Both the position numbers and the translations under genes were made by a program. The notes beneath the pieces were generated by a model, which saw nothing but the letters and a program-made list of their open reading frames with translations, was not told the DNA's origin and searched no databases. From Diaphorobacter ruginosibacter (GTDB lineage Bacteria > Pseudomonadota > Gammaproteobacteria > Burkholderiales > Burkholderiaceae_C), in NCBI RefSeq assembly GCF_014395975.1, contig NZ_CP060714.1, positions 372,001 to 436,000 of the forward strand: 64,000 bases of DNA, read 5' to 3'. This document shows positions 7,599 to 16,665 of the stretch, in pieces (position 1 is the first letter of the stretch; every line of letters starts with the position of its first letter).

Positions 7599-9716
7599 GT
7601 GACCATGCCAGAGCCCCGATCCGGCCCCCGTACTGCTGAATTGAGCGTGCCGCAAAAGGCGATGCACAAGCTCGGGCTCATTCGTGACATCGACCTGGCA
7701 CTGCACCTGCCCCATCGCTACGAGGATGAGACCCGCATCACGCCGATCCGCAACGCGCGCGACGGCGAGTCGGTGCAGATCGAGGGCACGGTGGTCGCGA
7801 GCGAGATCCAGATGCGCCCGCGCAGGCAGCTCGTGGTGCGCCTGGATGACGGCACCGGGGAGTGCGAGCTGCGATTCTTCAGCTTCTACCCCTCGCACCA
7901 GAAGACGCTGGCCGTGGGGCAGCGCATACGCGCGCGCGGTGACGTGAAGGGCGGCTTCTGGGGGCGGCAGATGCTGCACCCGGTGTTCCGCAAGGCCGAG
8001 GGCGAGTTGCCCGCCGCGCTCACGCCGGTCTATCCCACTGTCGCGCAACTACCCCAGGCCTACCTGCGCCGCGCGGTGGCCAGCGCCCTGCGGCGCGTGG
8101 ACCTGACGGAGACACTGGGCGAGGCACTTGATCGTCCGCCAGTGGCCCTGCGCGGCGGCAAGGGCTTCGAGCCGCTGTGGAGCCTGCGCGATGCACTGTT
8201 CTTCCTGCATCACCCCACGCCCGATGTGGCGCTGGTCACGCTGGAGGACCACACCCACCCGGCGTGGCAGCGGTTGAAGGCCGAGGAATTGCTGGCGCAG
8301 CAGATCTCGCAGCTCGAAGCCAAAAGAGAGCGCGCGCGTTTGCGCTCGCCCGAACTCAAGCCCACGCCGGATTCGAGCGCGCTGCATGAGCAGCTGCTGG
8401 CCGTGCTGCCCTTCGACCTGACCGCCGCACAGCGCCGCGTCTGTGCCGAGATCTTTGGTGACCTGGCGCGCAGCATTCCCATGCACAGGCTGCTCCAGGG
8501 CGACGTTGGTTCGGGCAAGACCGTGGTTGCGGCCATGGCTGCGGCCGTCTGCATGGATGCGGGCTGGCAGTGCGCGCTGATGGCGCCGACGGAAATCCTC
8601 GCCGAGCAGCACTTCGCCAAGCTCATCGGCTGGATCGAGCCCCTGCTGGCATCTCGCGGCAGGCGCGTGGCGTGGCTTGCCGGCGGGCAGAAGAAGAAAG
8701 AACGCACTCAGATGCTCGCAATGATCGAGAGTGGCGAAGCCGCCCTGGTTGTTGGTACACATGCGGTCATTCAGGAGCAGGTGCGCTTCCGCAACCTGGC
8801 GCTTGCCGTGATCGACGAACAGCACCGGTTCGGCGTGGCGCAGCGGCTGGCCTTGCGGCAGAAGCTCAAGGACCGGGGGCTGGAGCCGCACATGCTGATG
8901 ATGAGTGCAACTCCTATTCCAAGGACGCTGGCGATGAGCTACTTTGCTGACCTTGATGTCTCGACCATCGACGAGCTGCCGCCGGGCCGTACGCCGATCG
9001 TCACCAAGGTGATATCCGACAGCCGCAAGGACCAGGTGATCGAGCGCATTGCCGCACAGGTGGCCGAAGGCCGCCAGGTCTACTGGGTCTGTCCGTTGAT
9101 CGAGGAGAGCGAGGCGCTCGACCTCTCCAATGCGACGGCCACCCACCTGGATCTCAGCGAAGCCCTGCCGGGGGTCACCGTGGGGCTGCTGCACTCGCGC
9201 ATGCCGTCGGCAGAGAAGAAAGCTGTCATGCAACAGTTCAAGGAGGGTAGTATGGGTGTGCTCGTCAGCACCACGGTGATCGAGGTGGGCGTGGACGTGC
9301 CCAATGCGTCGTTGATGGTGATCGAGCACGCGGAGCGATTCGGGCTTTCCCAACTGCATCAACTGAGGGGACGCGTGGGACGTGGAGCAGCTGCGTCGGC
9401 GTGTGTGTTACTTTATTCAACAGGTGAAAGCGGTCGTTTGGCCGAAACTGCGCGCGAGCGTCTCAAGGCGATGGCCGAAACCAATGATGGTTTCGAGATC
9501 GCGAGACGGGACCTGGATATACGCGGACCGGGCGAACTGTTGGGCGCACGCCAATCTGGTGACTCTTTGTTACGATTTGCTGATTTAGCGTTGGATTCAG
9601 ATTTGTTGGACTGGGCTAGGTCGGTTGCGCCCAAAATGCTGGATCAATATCCGATGTTGGCCAAGCAGCACGTGGCGCGCTGGTTAGGGAGCAAATCTGA
9701 TTTTTTGAAGGCGTAG
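7599..9716 (+). CDS. recG: ATP-dependent DNA helicase RecG
   Basis: RecG drives branch migration and fork regression during recombination and repair. The 705-residue protein has the N-terminal wedge/OB region (RYEDETRITPIRNARDGESV near residue 40). The helicase core follows: Walker A GDVGSGKTVVA near residue 300, the Walker B box as DEQHRFG near 405, MSATPIPRTLA, and the C-terminal part with FGLSQLHQLRGRVGRG and the TRG-like DIRGPGELLGARQSG. The first codon is GTG (7599), with an ATG two codons later (7605) as an alternative. From about 9390 to the stop the gene uses more AT-rich codons than before. oxyR follows in the same direction after 245 bp. Confidence 0.96.
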   Translation: MTMPEPRSGPRTAELSVPQKAMHKLGLIRDIDLALHLPHRYEDETRITPIRNARDGESVQIEGTVVASEIQMRPRRQLVVRLDDGTGECELRFFSFYPSHQKTLAVGQRIRARGDVKGGFWGRQMLHPVFRKAEGELPAALTPVYPTVAQLPQAYLRRAVASALRRVDLTETLGEALDRPPVALRGGKGFEPLWSLRDALFFLHHPTPDVALVTLEDHTHPAWQRLKAEELLAQQISQLEAKRERARLRSPELKPTPDSSALHEQLLAVLPFDLTAAQRRVCAEIFGDLARSIPMHRLLQGDVGSGKTVVAAMAAAVCMDAGWQCALMAPTEILAEQHFAKLIGWIEPLLASRGRRVAWLAGGQKKKERTQMLAMIESGEAALVVGTHAVIQEQVRFRNLALAVIDEQHRFGVAQRLALRQKLKDRGLEPHMLMMSATPIPRTLAMSYFADLDVSTIDELPPGRTPIVTKVISDSRKDQVIERIAAQVAEGRQVYWVCPLIEESEALDLSNATATHLDLSEALPGVTVGLLHSRMPSAEKKAVMQQFKEGSMGVLVSTTVIEVGVDVPNASLMVIEHAERFGLSQLHQLRGRVGRGAAASACVLLYSTGESGRLAETARERLKAMAETNDGFEIARRDLDIRGPGELLGARQSGDSLLRFADLALDSDLLDWARSVAPKMLDQYPMLAKQHVARWLGSKSDFLKA

Positions 9717-9814
9717 AGTGCATGCCTGTCAGATTTTTAGCGGTGGAGTTTCTGGATGAGCGATATTTTCGAGGAGCGTCGCCAGTCTTTTTTTAAATAG
9801 CTGTCTTTGCACGT

Positions 9815-9842
9815 GGATTTTGCAGCGATAGATGCAAAATCC
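9815..9842. promoter_or_regulatory. Perfect 10-bp inverted repeat between recG and oxyR
   Basis: GGATTTTGCA (9815-9824) and TGCAAAATCC (9833-9842) are perfect complements around an 8-nt loop. The element lies 98 bp after recG and about 120 bp before the oxyR start, in a locally AT-rich stretch. No U-run follows, so it may be an operator or RNA hairpin rather than a standard terminator. A 9-bp direct repeat TCAATTGTT (9851-9859 and 9869-9877, period 18) lies just downstream. Confidence 0.45.
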
Positions 9843-9961
9843 CGCTGATTTCAATTGTTAGTATTCACTCAATTGTTTTTGCGGTTTGCATGGAATTCGC
9901 GCACACGATACTGTCGGCAGCGCCGCAGTGCAAAATGTTGTAAGGCCTTGCAGGAAATCAC

Positions 9962-10927
9962 ATGACCCTCACAGAACTCAAATATATCGTCGCAGTCGCC
10001 CGGGAGAAGCACTTTGGTCGTGCGGCCGACGCTTGCTATGTCTCCCAGCCCACCCTGTCCGTCGCAGTCAAGAAACTCGAAGACGAACTGGAAATCAAGC
10101 TGTTCGAGCGCAGCGCCGGCGATGTCTCCGTCACCCCCCTGGGTGAACAGATCGTCCGTCAGGCGCAAAGCGTGCTGGAACAGGCCGCCGCCATCAAGGA
10201 AATCGCCAAGCGTGGCAAGGACCCGCTCGCCGGTGCCCTGACCCTCGGCGTGATCTATACCGTCGGTCCCTACCTGCTTCCCGAACTGGTGCGCCACGCG
10301 ATCGCCCGCACACCCCAGATGCCGCTGATGCTGCAGGAAAACTTCACCGCCAAGCTGTTGGAAATGCTGCGTACCGGTGAAATCGACTGCGCGATCATGG
10401 CAGAGCCCTTCCCCGACACGGGGCTGGCCTTGGCGCCGCTGTACGACGAGCCCTTCATGGCCGCCGTGCCTGCAAGCCATCCCCTGGCCGAAAAGCCCTA
10501 TGTGTCCGCCTCCGAACTCAAGAACGAAACCATGCTGCTGCTGGGCGCGGGCCATTGCTTCCGCGACCATGTGCTGGAAGTCTGCCCCGAGTTCGCCCGC
10601 TATGCGAGCAATTCCGAAGGCATTCGCCGCACGTTCGAAGGCTCGTCGCTCGAAACCATCAAGCACATGGTGTCGGCGGGCATGGGCGTGACCCTGGTTC
10701 CGCGCCTGTCGGTGCCCCGCGATGCGCTCATCACCACATCGCGCCGCCGCAAGAGCGACGACGCACACATCCGCTACCTGCCGATCAAGGAAGAGGACGG
10801 CAGCGGCCCACCGATGCGCCGCGTCGTGCTGGCATGGCGCCGCAGCTTCACACGCTACGAGGCCATCGCCGCGCTGCGCAATGCCGTGTTCGCATGCGAG
10901 CTGCCTGGAGTGACCCGCCTCTCCTGA
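9962..10927 (+). CDS. oxyR: Hydrogen peroxide-sensing regulator OxyR
   Basis: OxyR is a LysR-type activator that senses peroxide by forming a disulfide and then switches on catalase, peroxiredoxin and related genes. The 321-residue protein has an N-terminal HTH (AADACYVSQPTLSVAVKKLE, residues 21-40). The redox pair is present in GAGHCFRDHVLEVCP, and by my count the two cysteines are 199 and 208, the same numbers as in E. coli OxyR. ATG at 9962 begins MTLTELKYIVAVAREKHFGR, the normal family start. The gene lies after recG and is closed by a clear terminator. No peroxidase gene is seen near it. Confidence 0.96.
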   Translation: MTLTELKYIVAVAREKHFGRAADACYVSQPTLSVAVKKLEDELEIKLFERSAGDVSVTPLGEQIVRQAQSVLEQAAAIKEIAKRGKDPLAGALTLGVIYTVGPYLLPELVRHAIARTPQMPLMLQENFTAKLLEMLRTGEIDCAIMAEPFPDTGLALAPLYDEPFMAAVPASHPLAEKPYVSASELKNETMLLLGAGHCFRDHVLEVCPEFARYASNSEGIRRTFEGSSLETIKHMVSAGMGVTLVPRLSVPRDALITTSRRRKSDDAHIRYLPIKEEDGSGPPMRRVVLAWRRSFTRYEAIAALRNAVFACELPGVTRLS

Positions 10928-10958
10928 GCGTGACCGTCTCCATCTCGGGCCTGTTCAA

Positions 10959-10990
10959 AGGCGCTGTTCGTTGCGGACAGCGCCTTTTTT
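10959..10990 (+). terminator. Rho-independent terminator of oxyR
   Basis: GGCGCTGT (10960-10967) pairs with ACAGCGCC (10977-10984) and is followed directly by six T residues. It starts 32 bp after the oxyR stop. Confidence 0.9.
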
Positions 10991-11087
10991 CATCGCCGGG
11001 CCGCCCCAAGATGAAAAGCGCCCCCGTGGGGGGCAGCGGACCATGCGAAGCAGGGGAGCGTGGGGGCCATTTTCATCGCCGGGCCGC
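10987..11087. repeat. Palindromic intergenic repeat element with flanking 18-bp direct repeats
   Basis: The core (11010-11077) has GATGAAAA at its left end and ATTTTCATC at its right end, with C-rich and G-rich arms inside (CCCCCGTGGGGGG and GTGGGGG). It is bordered by two identical 18-bp copies of TTTTCATCGCCGGGCCGC at 10987-11004 and 11070-11087. The G/C-rich core resembles short palindromic intergenic repeats I know from Comamonadaceae genomes. It lies between the oxyR terminator, whose T-run it shares, and ubiA. Confidence 0.6.
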
Positions 11088-11200
11088 TGCCGGCACCGCA
11101 ATCCGTACTACGTCTCCGCATGGCGTATAAACGAAGGGACGCCATTGCTGGCAATTTCGCTTCTTCCGCTCTGTCCCTCCTCTTTGTCTGGCCCCCTGGA

Positions 11201-12073
11201 ATGTCTGTCCCCGCAAAGCGCTCGCGCCTGTCCCTGTATCTCGACCTGATCCGCTGGAACCGCCCGGCGGGTTGGCTGGTTCTGGTGTGGCCCACGCTGG
11301 TGGCGCTCTGGGTGGCTGCCGACGGGTTTCCGGGATGGCATCTGCTGACCGTCTTTGTGCTGGGCACCGTGCTGATGCGCAGTGCCGGCTGCTGCATCAA
11401 CGACATTGCCGACCGGGACTTCGACCGGCACGTCAAGCGCACCACCCAGCGACCGATCACGAGCGGTCAGATCTCGGTGTTCGAGGCCGCCATGGTGGGC
11501 GTGGTGCTGGCGCTCGCGTCGCTGGCTCTGGTGCTCACCACGCGCTGGGAGGCGGTGGCCTGGTCGGTGCCGGCCGTGCTGTTCACCATCCTCTATCCGT
11601 TCACCAAGCGGTTTTTTGCCATGCCGCAGGCCTTCCTGGGCATTGCGTTCAATTTCGGCATCGTGATCGCGTTCGCTGCGGTGACCGGCGAGGTGCCCGG
11701 TACGGCATGGCTGCTGTGGACGGCCAACATGTTCATGGTGCTGGCCTACGACACCGAGTATGCGATGGTGGATCGTGACGATGACCTCAAGATCGGCATG
11801 AAGACCTCGGCGATCACGCTGGGCCGTTTCGACGTGGCGGGCATCATGCTGTTCTTCGTGCTGTGCTGGGCGCTCACCGCGGCGGCCATCGCCCCCCGGG
11901 GACTCGGCTGGCCTTTCTGGCTGGGCATGGGCATCGCGGCCGCACAGATGGCGTGGCACTACACCCTCATCCGCCAGCGCACGCGCGAGGGGTGCTTTGT
12001 CGCGTTCAGCAAAGCCCATTGGATGGGCGTGGCGATCTTTGCCGGCGTAGTGTCGGGATTTGCATTGCGCTGA
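11201..12073 (+). CDS. ubiA: 4-hydroxybenzoate polyprenyltransferase
   Basis: UbiA is the inner-membrane enzyme that prenylates 4-hydroxybenzoate in ubiquinone synthesis. With the ATG at 11201 the protein has 290 residues, the length of E. coli UbiA, and begins MSVPAKRSRLSLYLDLIRWN. The first aspartate-rich motif is NDIADRDFD from residue 67. The second is in YDTEYAMVDRDDDLKIGMKT. Both bind the prenyl diphosphate through magnesium. About eight or nine membrane segments are visible. An open frame continues upstream to 11060, but that part reads through the palindromic repeat and is unlikely to be translated. Confidence 0.95.
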   Translation: MSVPAKRSRLSLYLDLIRWNRPAGWLVLVWPTLVALWVAADGFPGWHLLTVFVLGTVLMRSAGCCINDIADRDFDRHVKRTTQRPITSGQISVFEAAMVGVVLALASLALVLTTRWEAVAWSVPAVLFTILYPFTKRFFAMPQAFLGIAFNFGIVIAFAAVTGEVPGTAWLLWTANMFMVLAYDTEYAMVDRDDDLKIGMKTSAITLGRFDVAGIMLFFVLCWALTAAAIAPRGLGWPFWLGMGIAAAQMAWHYTLIRQRTREGCFVAFSKAHWMGVAIFAGVVSGFALR

Positions 12074-12096
12074 ACCGCCCGCATATCCAGCAGATC

Positions 12097-12975
12097 ATGA
12101 CCACATCATTGCTTCACTCCGCTGATTCATTGGCCGCGTCCGCAGGGCTTGCCTCGCTTGCGCCCTCGCCGCGCATGCCGGTGCTGTTCCTTGGCCACGG
12201 CAGTCCGATGAACGCGATCGAGGACAACGCCTATCACCGCAGCTGGCAGCAGCTCGGACAATCGCTCATAGCCCAGTACGGCAAGCCCCAGCTCGTGCTG
12301 TGTGTTTCCGCCCACTGGCTCACGCGGGACGACTGGCAGCTCACGGGAATGGAGTTCCCACGCACCATCCATGACTTCGGAGGCTTCCCGCCGGAGCTGT
12401 TCGCGCAACAATACCCGGCACCCGGTGCACCGGCGGCGGCGCTCGAACTGGCGCAGTGGCTCAACGCGCCGCAGGCCGACAGGCCGGTGCTGGTGGACGC
12501 CCTCGAATGGGGGCTCGATCACGGCACATGGGGCGTGCTCAAGCCGATGTTTCCCGACGCCGACATTCCGGTGATGCAGCTCAGCCTGGTCTACCGCCGC
12601 TCGCCGCAAGAGCATTTCGCGTTCGGGCAGCAACTGCGCACCCTGCGCGAGCGCGGCGTGCTCATCGTGGGGAGCGGCAACATCGTGCACAACCTGCGCG
12701 CGCTGGCGAATACCGAATCGCCGCTGCAGACCTATGACTGGTCGCAGGAGTTCGACGATTTCGTCACCAGGCAGATCGAACAGGGCGATCTCGGCGCGCT
12801 CGCGCGCTTTCAGGATCTGGGCCGGGTGGCCCAGATGGCGCACCCCACGCATGATCATTTCCTGCCATTGCTGCACGCGGCGGGGGCCGTGCATGACGGT
12901 GAAACGCCGCGTTTCTTCAACGCCGATTTCCAGATGGCCTCGATTTCGATGCGCTCGGTGATCTGGGGCGCATAG
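12097..12975 (+). CDS. LigB/DODA-type extradiol ring-cleavage dioxygenase
   Basis: The 292-residue protein matches the DODA family of class III extradiol dioxygenases, which use non-haem Fe(II) or zinc to open catechol rings such as that of DOPA. Likely metal ligands lie in FLGHGSPMNA (His34) and SAHW, and the late motif is GSGNIVHNLRA. The stretch WGLDHGTWGVLKPMFPDADIPV is highly typical of the YgiD/DODA group. The ATG at 12097 gives a natural length, and the longer open frame upstream overlaps ubiA. It follows ubiA by 23 bp and may be cotranscribed. The true substrate is unknown. Confidence 0.9.
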   Translation: MTTSLLHSADSLAASAGLASLAPSPRMPVLFLGHGSPMNAIEDNAYHRSWQQLGQSLIAQYGKPQLVLCVSAHWLTRDDWQLTGMEFPRTIHDFGGFPPELFAQQYPAPGAPAAALELAQWLNAPQADRPVLVDALEWGLDHGTWGVLKPMFPDADIPVMQLSLVYRRSPQEHFAFGQQLRTLRERGVLIVGSGNIVHNLRALANTESPLQTYDWSQEFDDFVTRQIEQGDLGALARFQDLGRVAQMAHPTHDHFLPLLHAAGAVHDGETPRFFNADFQMASISMRSVIWGA

Positions 12976-13037
12976 CGTCACCACCGAACACCGCACCTGC
13001 GTTCGTGCGGAACGCAGTTCCGTCCTGCCGAGGGTGC

Positions 13038-14261
13038 TCAGCCGCCGAACAGGCGCCTGAAGAATCCGCCCTTGGAGGCGGATTTCTTCGGGCCATTGAT
13101 GCGCTCCAGGATCTCCGCGTGAACATCCGAGTAGAAGCTGCTGTCGGGCCCGAGCGACATGGCGGTCTGTATGTGGGCGAGTGCCTCGTCGTGGCGTGCG
13201 TAGATTTCGGAGAGGAGCTTGGCGAGATCGCCTCTTGCATAGTGGTATTGCGGGTTCTGCGCCACGTTGCGCTCCATCCAGTCGAGTGCCTCGTCATGGC
13301 GCTCCAGTCTGCGCAGGGACATGCCCATCATCTGCCCGAACTCGGGGTGCATCGGCTCGGTGGTGAGCAGCGGCTGCACATGCGCGATCAGTTCTTCGCT
13401 GCGCTTGTCATGGAACAGGAGCCAGCCCAGCTTCACGGCGCCGGCCCTGCGGCCATCCACGCGATCCAGTTCCGTGCTGTAGCGGCGCGCGTTCTCCAGG
13501 TCGCCCAGGCGGTAGTAGCTCTCGGCAAGGCCTCGCAGCACCCAGTCCCAGTCAGGCTCACGCTGGTACAGGCTGAGCCATTCGTCGATGGCCTCCTGAT
13601 GCCTGCCCAGCCTTTGCAGGGCACTGGCGCGGTTCATCTGCACGTCGTTGCGCTCGCCCAGGAGCTGGCGCGCGCGATCCAGGTGCGCCAAGGCGCGGTC
13701 ATAGTGCTCGGCTTGAAAGTGTGCCGTGCCCGCGTTGTAGGCCAGCTGGCCGTTGCCGGGGGCAGTCCTTGCTGCCTGGTCCCAGAACTCCAGGGCTTCG
13801 TCAGCGTGGCCCGTCTCCGTCAGCAGGCTGGCCGTGTTGACATAGCTGCGCTGGTAGTTGGGCGCCAGCTCGATGGCGCGCTTGAAGTCTTGTATCGCGC
13901 CCCGGTGATCGCCCGTCTGCATGCGCTGGAAGCCGCGCGCGATGTGCAAATTGGCGTGGGGCGGAACACGCTTGATCGCATCGTCCAGCATCCTGGCGGA
14001 TGTACGCGCATCCCCCTCGTCAAACACGCGCCCCGCCTGCGTGGCAATGGCAAGTCCGCATTGCGGGTCGATCGACAGCGCACGGGACACGTCGGCATCC
14101 GCCGCCTGCGTATCTCCCAGGCGCCAGTGTGCCCGCGCGCGCAGGGCCCACGCACCGGCATCGTTCGGATACTGGAACACCGCCTGCTCAGCGATTTGCA
14201 TCGCGCTGCCCCAATCCTCGTAGTTGTCGGCTTCGATGAACTGGTCAATCAATGACTGCAT
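13038..14261 (-). CDS. Tetratricopeptide-repeat protein
   Basis: The 407-residue soluble protein is built of TPR helices, for example PNDAGAWALRARAHWRLGDT, NGQLAYNAGTAHFQAEHYDR and NPQYHYARGDLAKLLSEIYA. It has no signal peptide, so it is likely a cytoplasmic scaffold or adaptor. The ATG at 14261 follows an AGGAAAG SD (minus strand), which favours it over an in-frame start 20 codons upstream. The C-terminus ends with a basic, aromatic tail (SKGGFFRRLFGG). It lies convergent to the dioxygenase gene and 92 bp downstream of proC. No specific partner can be named. Confidence 0.85.
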   Translation of the reverse strand: MQSLIDQFIEADNYEDWGSAMQIAEQAVFQYPNDAGAWALRARAHWRLGDTQAADADVSRALSIDPQCGLAIATQAGRVFDEGDARTSARMLDDAIKRVPPHANLHIARGFQRMQTGDHRGAIQDFKRAIELAPNYQRSYVNTASLLTETGHADEALEFWDQAARTAPGNGQLAYNAGTAHFQAEHYDRALAHLDRARQLLGERNDVQMNRASALQRLGRHQEAIDEWLSLYQREPDWDWVLRGLAESYYRLGDLENARRYSTELDRVDGRRAGAVKLGWLLFHDKRSEELIAHVQPLLTTEPMHPEFGQMMGMSLRRLERHDEALDWMERNVAQNPQYHYARGDLAKLLSEIYARHDEALAHIQTAMSLGPDSSFYSDVHAEILERINGPKKSASKGGFFRRLFGG

Positions 14262-14353
14262 GTGTCTTTCCTGGTTGTGTGGCAACGGTTCGGTTTCCCG
14301 GCACTGCGTCCGCAGTGCCATGCAGGTGATCTTCAGAACCTACGAAATGGCAC

Positions 14354-15187
14354 TCATTTGCCGAATTCCGCAGCCAGCTCCCTGGCCCGCTTTTCTGCGG
14401 CCTTCATGGCGGCGACGAAGTGCTCCGGCACCTGCTGTTCCTGCATGTGCACGATGGCCGCATGGGTCGTTCCGCCCTTGCTGGTCACGCGCTGGCGCAG
14501 CACCTCGGCGGGCTCGCTGGAACGTGCCGCCAGCTCGGAGGCCCCCTGGAAAGTGGCCACGCCAAGGCGGTAGGCCTGCTCGGCGGAGAGGCCCATTTCC
14601 TTGCCGGCCTGCGTCATGGCTTCGAGGAACAGGAACACATAGGCCGGGCCCGAGCCGGACAGCGCGGTGACGGCGTCGAGTTGCGATTCCTCGTTGACCC
14701 ATACGAACTGGCCGGTGGTGCTGACCACACGCTCGATCAGCACCCTGTCGTCCGCGGTCGCGGCGGGGCGTGCAAACAGGCCGGTGATGCCTTTGCCGAC
14801 CAGTGCGGGCGTGTTGGGCATGGCGCGCACGATGCGCTCGCTGCCCAGCCAGGCGGCGATGCTGTCAGAGGTGATGCCGGCCGCCACGCTCAGATGCAGG
14901 GCGTGGCCGGTGTGGGCTGCGGCCGCTGCGGCAGCGTCCTTGAAGGTCTGGGGCTTCACGGCCCACACCACGAGTCCGGCGGCGGCCAGCGAGGCATCGG
15001 CGGCGGCCAGTGCATCGATGCCGAAGTTGCGCTTGAGCGCGACGCGGGCTTCATCCCATGGTTCCACCACCAGGATCTGCGAAGCCGGGACGCCCTGGGC
15101 GATCAGGCCGCCGATGATGGCGCTCGCCATATTGCCGCCGCCAATGAAGGCCATGGTGGGAAAGGATGCAGGTGTAGTGGAGGACAT
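14354..15187 (-). CDS. proC: Pyrroline-5-carboxylate reductase
   Basis: ProC makes L-proline from 1-pyrroline-5-carboxylate using NAD(P)H, the last step of proline synthesis. The 277-residue protein has the Rossmann motif FIGGGNMASAIIGGL at about residues 14-28. RIVRAMPNTPALVGKGITG follows, and the C-terminal signature region runs ALSGSGPAYVFLFLEAM to the block RVTSKGGTTHAAI. Length and motifs are standard. The TPR gene follows in the same direction after a 92-bp gap, so cotranscription is possible. Confidence 0.96.
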   Translation of the reverse strand: MSSTTPASFPTMAFIGGGNMASAIIGGLIAQGVPASQILVVEPWDEARVALKRNFGIDALAAADASLAAAGLVVWAVKPQTFKDAAAAAAAHTGHALHLSVAAGITSDSIAAWLGSERIVRAMPNTPALVGKGITGLFARPAATADDRVLIERVVSTTGQFVWVNEESQLDAVTALSGSGPAYVFLFLEAMTQAGKEMGLSAEQAYRLGVATFQGASELAARSSEPAEVLRQRVTSKGGTTHAAIVHMQEQQVPEHFVAAMKAAEKRARELAAEFGK

Positions 15188-15268
15188 GGGAGGAGACCGT
15201 CTCGCTGTCTGAAGAGTGAAGAAGGAAGAGGGGTGATGTAACGACTATACCGCCGCGCCCATGGTGAA

Positions 15269-16453
15269 TTATTCGGAATTGCAGCGGGGAAGCTCCGCCA
15301 GGGCGATGAATTGCGTGACCTGCGCCGGGTTGAAGTTGTTGTCGCTCACCAGCAGCAGCACACGCTCGCCGCCGGCAAGGCGCGGACCCCAGGTCATGCC
15401 TTCGAGGTTGTCCACGCTGCGCAGGCCCAGTTGCGCGAAGTCCTGCACCAGCCGTTTGGTGGCCGGCTGGAAGCGGGCGGGGTCAAGGCGCGCCATGTCC
15501 AGGGTGTCGGTGGCGGAGCGCAGGTCGATGCGGTACAGGCGCGCGCCCCATCCGAAGTCCACCGAGAACGAACGCTCGAGCACCAGCAGGTGCTCGGGAC
15601 CGTCGGCCAGGATGTCGCTCACGCCATTCACCGCGCGCTGCGGCAGTGCCCAAATGCCGGCCGGCAGGGCATCGGGCTGGTAGGCGATCTGCCGCAGGGG
15701 CGCGCGGCTCGTGGCGTCGAATTGCGTGATGCGCACCGGCGCACCCGGGCTGCCCGGAGCCGGCATGGGGCCGTCCTGCTTGAGCGCGCCTTCCATCGAG
15801 GCCCACAGTGTGGCGCCATCTTCGCTGAAGCCCAGGCCCTCGATCGTGAAGCTCGCACGCGGTCCATAGGCATCGTCCGGCTGGCTCAGGCTGGCAGGCA
15901 GGGCCCAGGTCGAGAGCCAGTGGCCGTCGTGGTCGATGACCTGGAGTTCCGGTCCGAAGCCGCGCGCGAAATCCCCCTCGCTGGACCACAGCAGATCGCC
16001 GCTGCCCGGCATCACGCGCAGCGCCTCGGCGTCGGGAACGGGCATGCCGGCGTGCGCGGTACGGGCGTCGCCATAGAGGTGCTGCCCGGGGCCCCGCAAT
16101 GCATGCATGTCCGTCAGCCAGGCATCGTGCAGTCCGCTGTCGTCATAGACCATGCGCGCGGAGTAGTAGCGTGCGGGGCCGAAGACCGCACGGTCGTCGC
16201 TGATCAGCAGGTATTCGCCGCGCGCCGCATCCCAGTCGATGGAGGAGAGGCCGCCCACGGGCACGCCGCCGTACGGGGTATCCACGTTCCAGCGCACCTC
16301 GCCGAGCAGCCGAAAGCGGGGTACATCGGCCATGGCGGATGCATTGCACTCACGGGGACCTTCGGGGGGCACCACCGGAGTGGAGCACGCACACAGCAGG
16401 CAGGCCGCGAGCAGCGAGAGCGCGCGCGTGCTCGTGAGCCGCGGTCGATTCAT
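15269..16453 (-). CDS. Esterase-like/phytase-family lipoprotein
   Basis: With the ATG at 16453 the protein has 394 residues and starts MNRPRLTSTRALSLLAACLLCACST, a lipoprotein signal whose modified cysteine is probably in CAC-S. The body matches the family called esterase-like activity of phytase, a beta-propeller type. Examples are GGLSSIDWDAARGEYLLISDDRA early on and FGWGARLYRIDLRSATDTLD later. Experimental function in this family is sparse. A longer open frame upstream reaches 16672 but would destroy the signal peptide and run into the aqpZ leader. It is divergent from aqpZ. Confidence 0.82.
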   Translation of the reverse strand: MNRPRLTSTRALSLLAACLLCACSTPVVPPEGPRECNASAMADVPRFRLLGEVRWNVDTPYGGVPVGGLSSIDWDAARGEYLLISDDRAVFGPARYYSARMVYDDSGLHDAWLTDMHALRGPGQHLYGDARTAHAGMPVPDAEALRVMPGSGDLLWSSEGDFARGFGPELQVIDHDGHWLSTWALPASLSQPDDAYGPRASFTIEGLGFSEDGATLWASMEGALKQDGPMPAPGSPGAPVRITQFDATSRAPLRQIAYQPDALPAGIWALPQRAVNGVSDILADGPEHLLVLERSFSVDFGWGARLYRIDLRSATDTLDMARLDPARFQPATKRLVQDFAQLGLRSVDNLEGMTWGPRLAGGERVLLLVSDNNFNPAQVTQFIALAELPRCNSE

Positions 16454-16523
16454 GCAGCAAGCCCCATGGGCTGCGGTGAAATGCTGATCTGTTCCATTTT
16501 GAAACGCATTCGTCCTGCGTACA

Positions 16524-16536
16524 GTGAATTGTTCAC
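16524..16536. promoter_or_regulatory. Palindrome upstream of aqpZ, possible operator
   Basis: GTGAATTGTTCAC is a perfect 5-bp inverted repeat with a 3-bp centre. It sits in the 212-bp divergent region between the phytase-like lipoprotein gene and aqpZ, 130 bp before the aqpZ ATG. No protein can be assigned to it. Confidence 0.3.
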
Positions 16537-16665
16537 ATTGTTCGGTATCGCGCGTCATGTGCGCTGGGTACCATTTTGCCGGGGTGATCCAGCCTGAACT
16601 CAGACGCATGCCGTGCGGCCTGTACGGGCTGGAAAAGAGAAGTTTTTCAATGAAAGGAAACGGAT

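Noticed and set aside
9990..10927. The oxyR gene as an ordinary LysR regulator
   Set aside because: Both redox cysteines are present at the OxyR positions, so the specific call is justified.
11060..11200. N-terminal extension of UbiA upstream of 11201
   Set aside because: It translates the palindromic repeat; the ATG at 11201 gives the normal 290-residue enzyme.
16524..16536. The GTGAATTGTTCAC palindrome as a Crp site
   Set aside because: The half-site spacing is five bases instead of six and the outer bases do not match.
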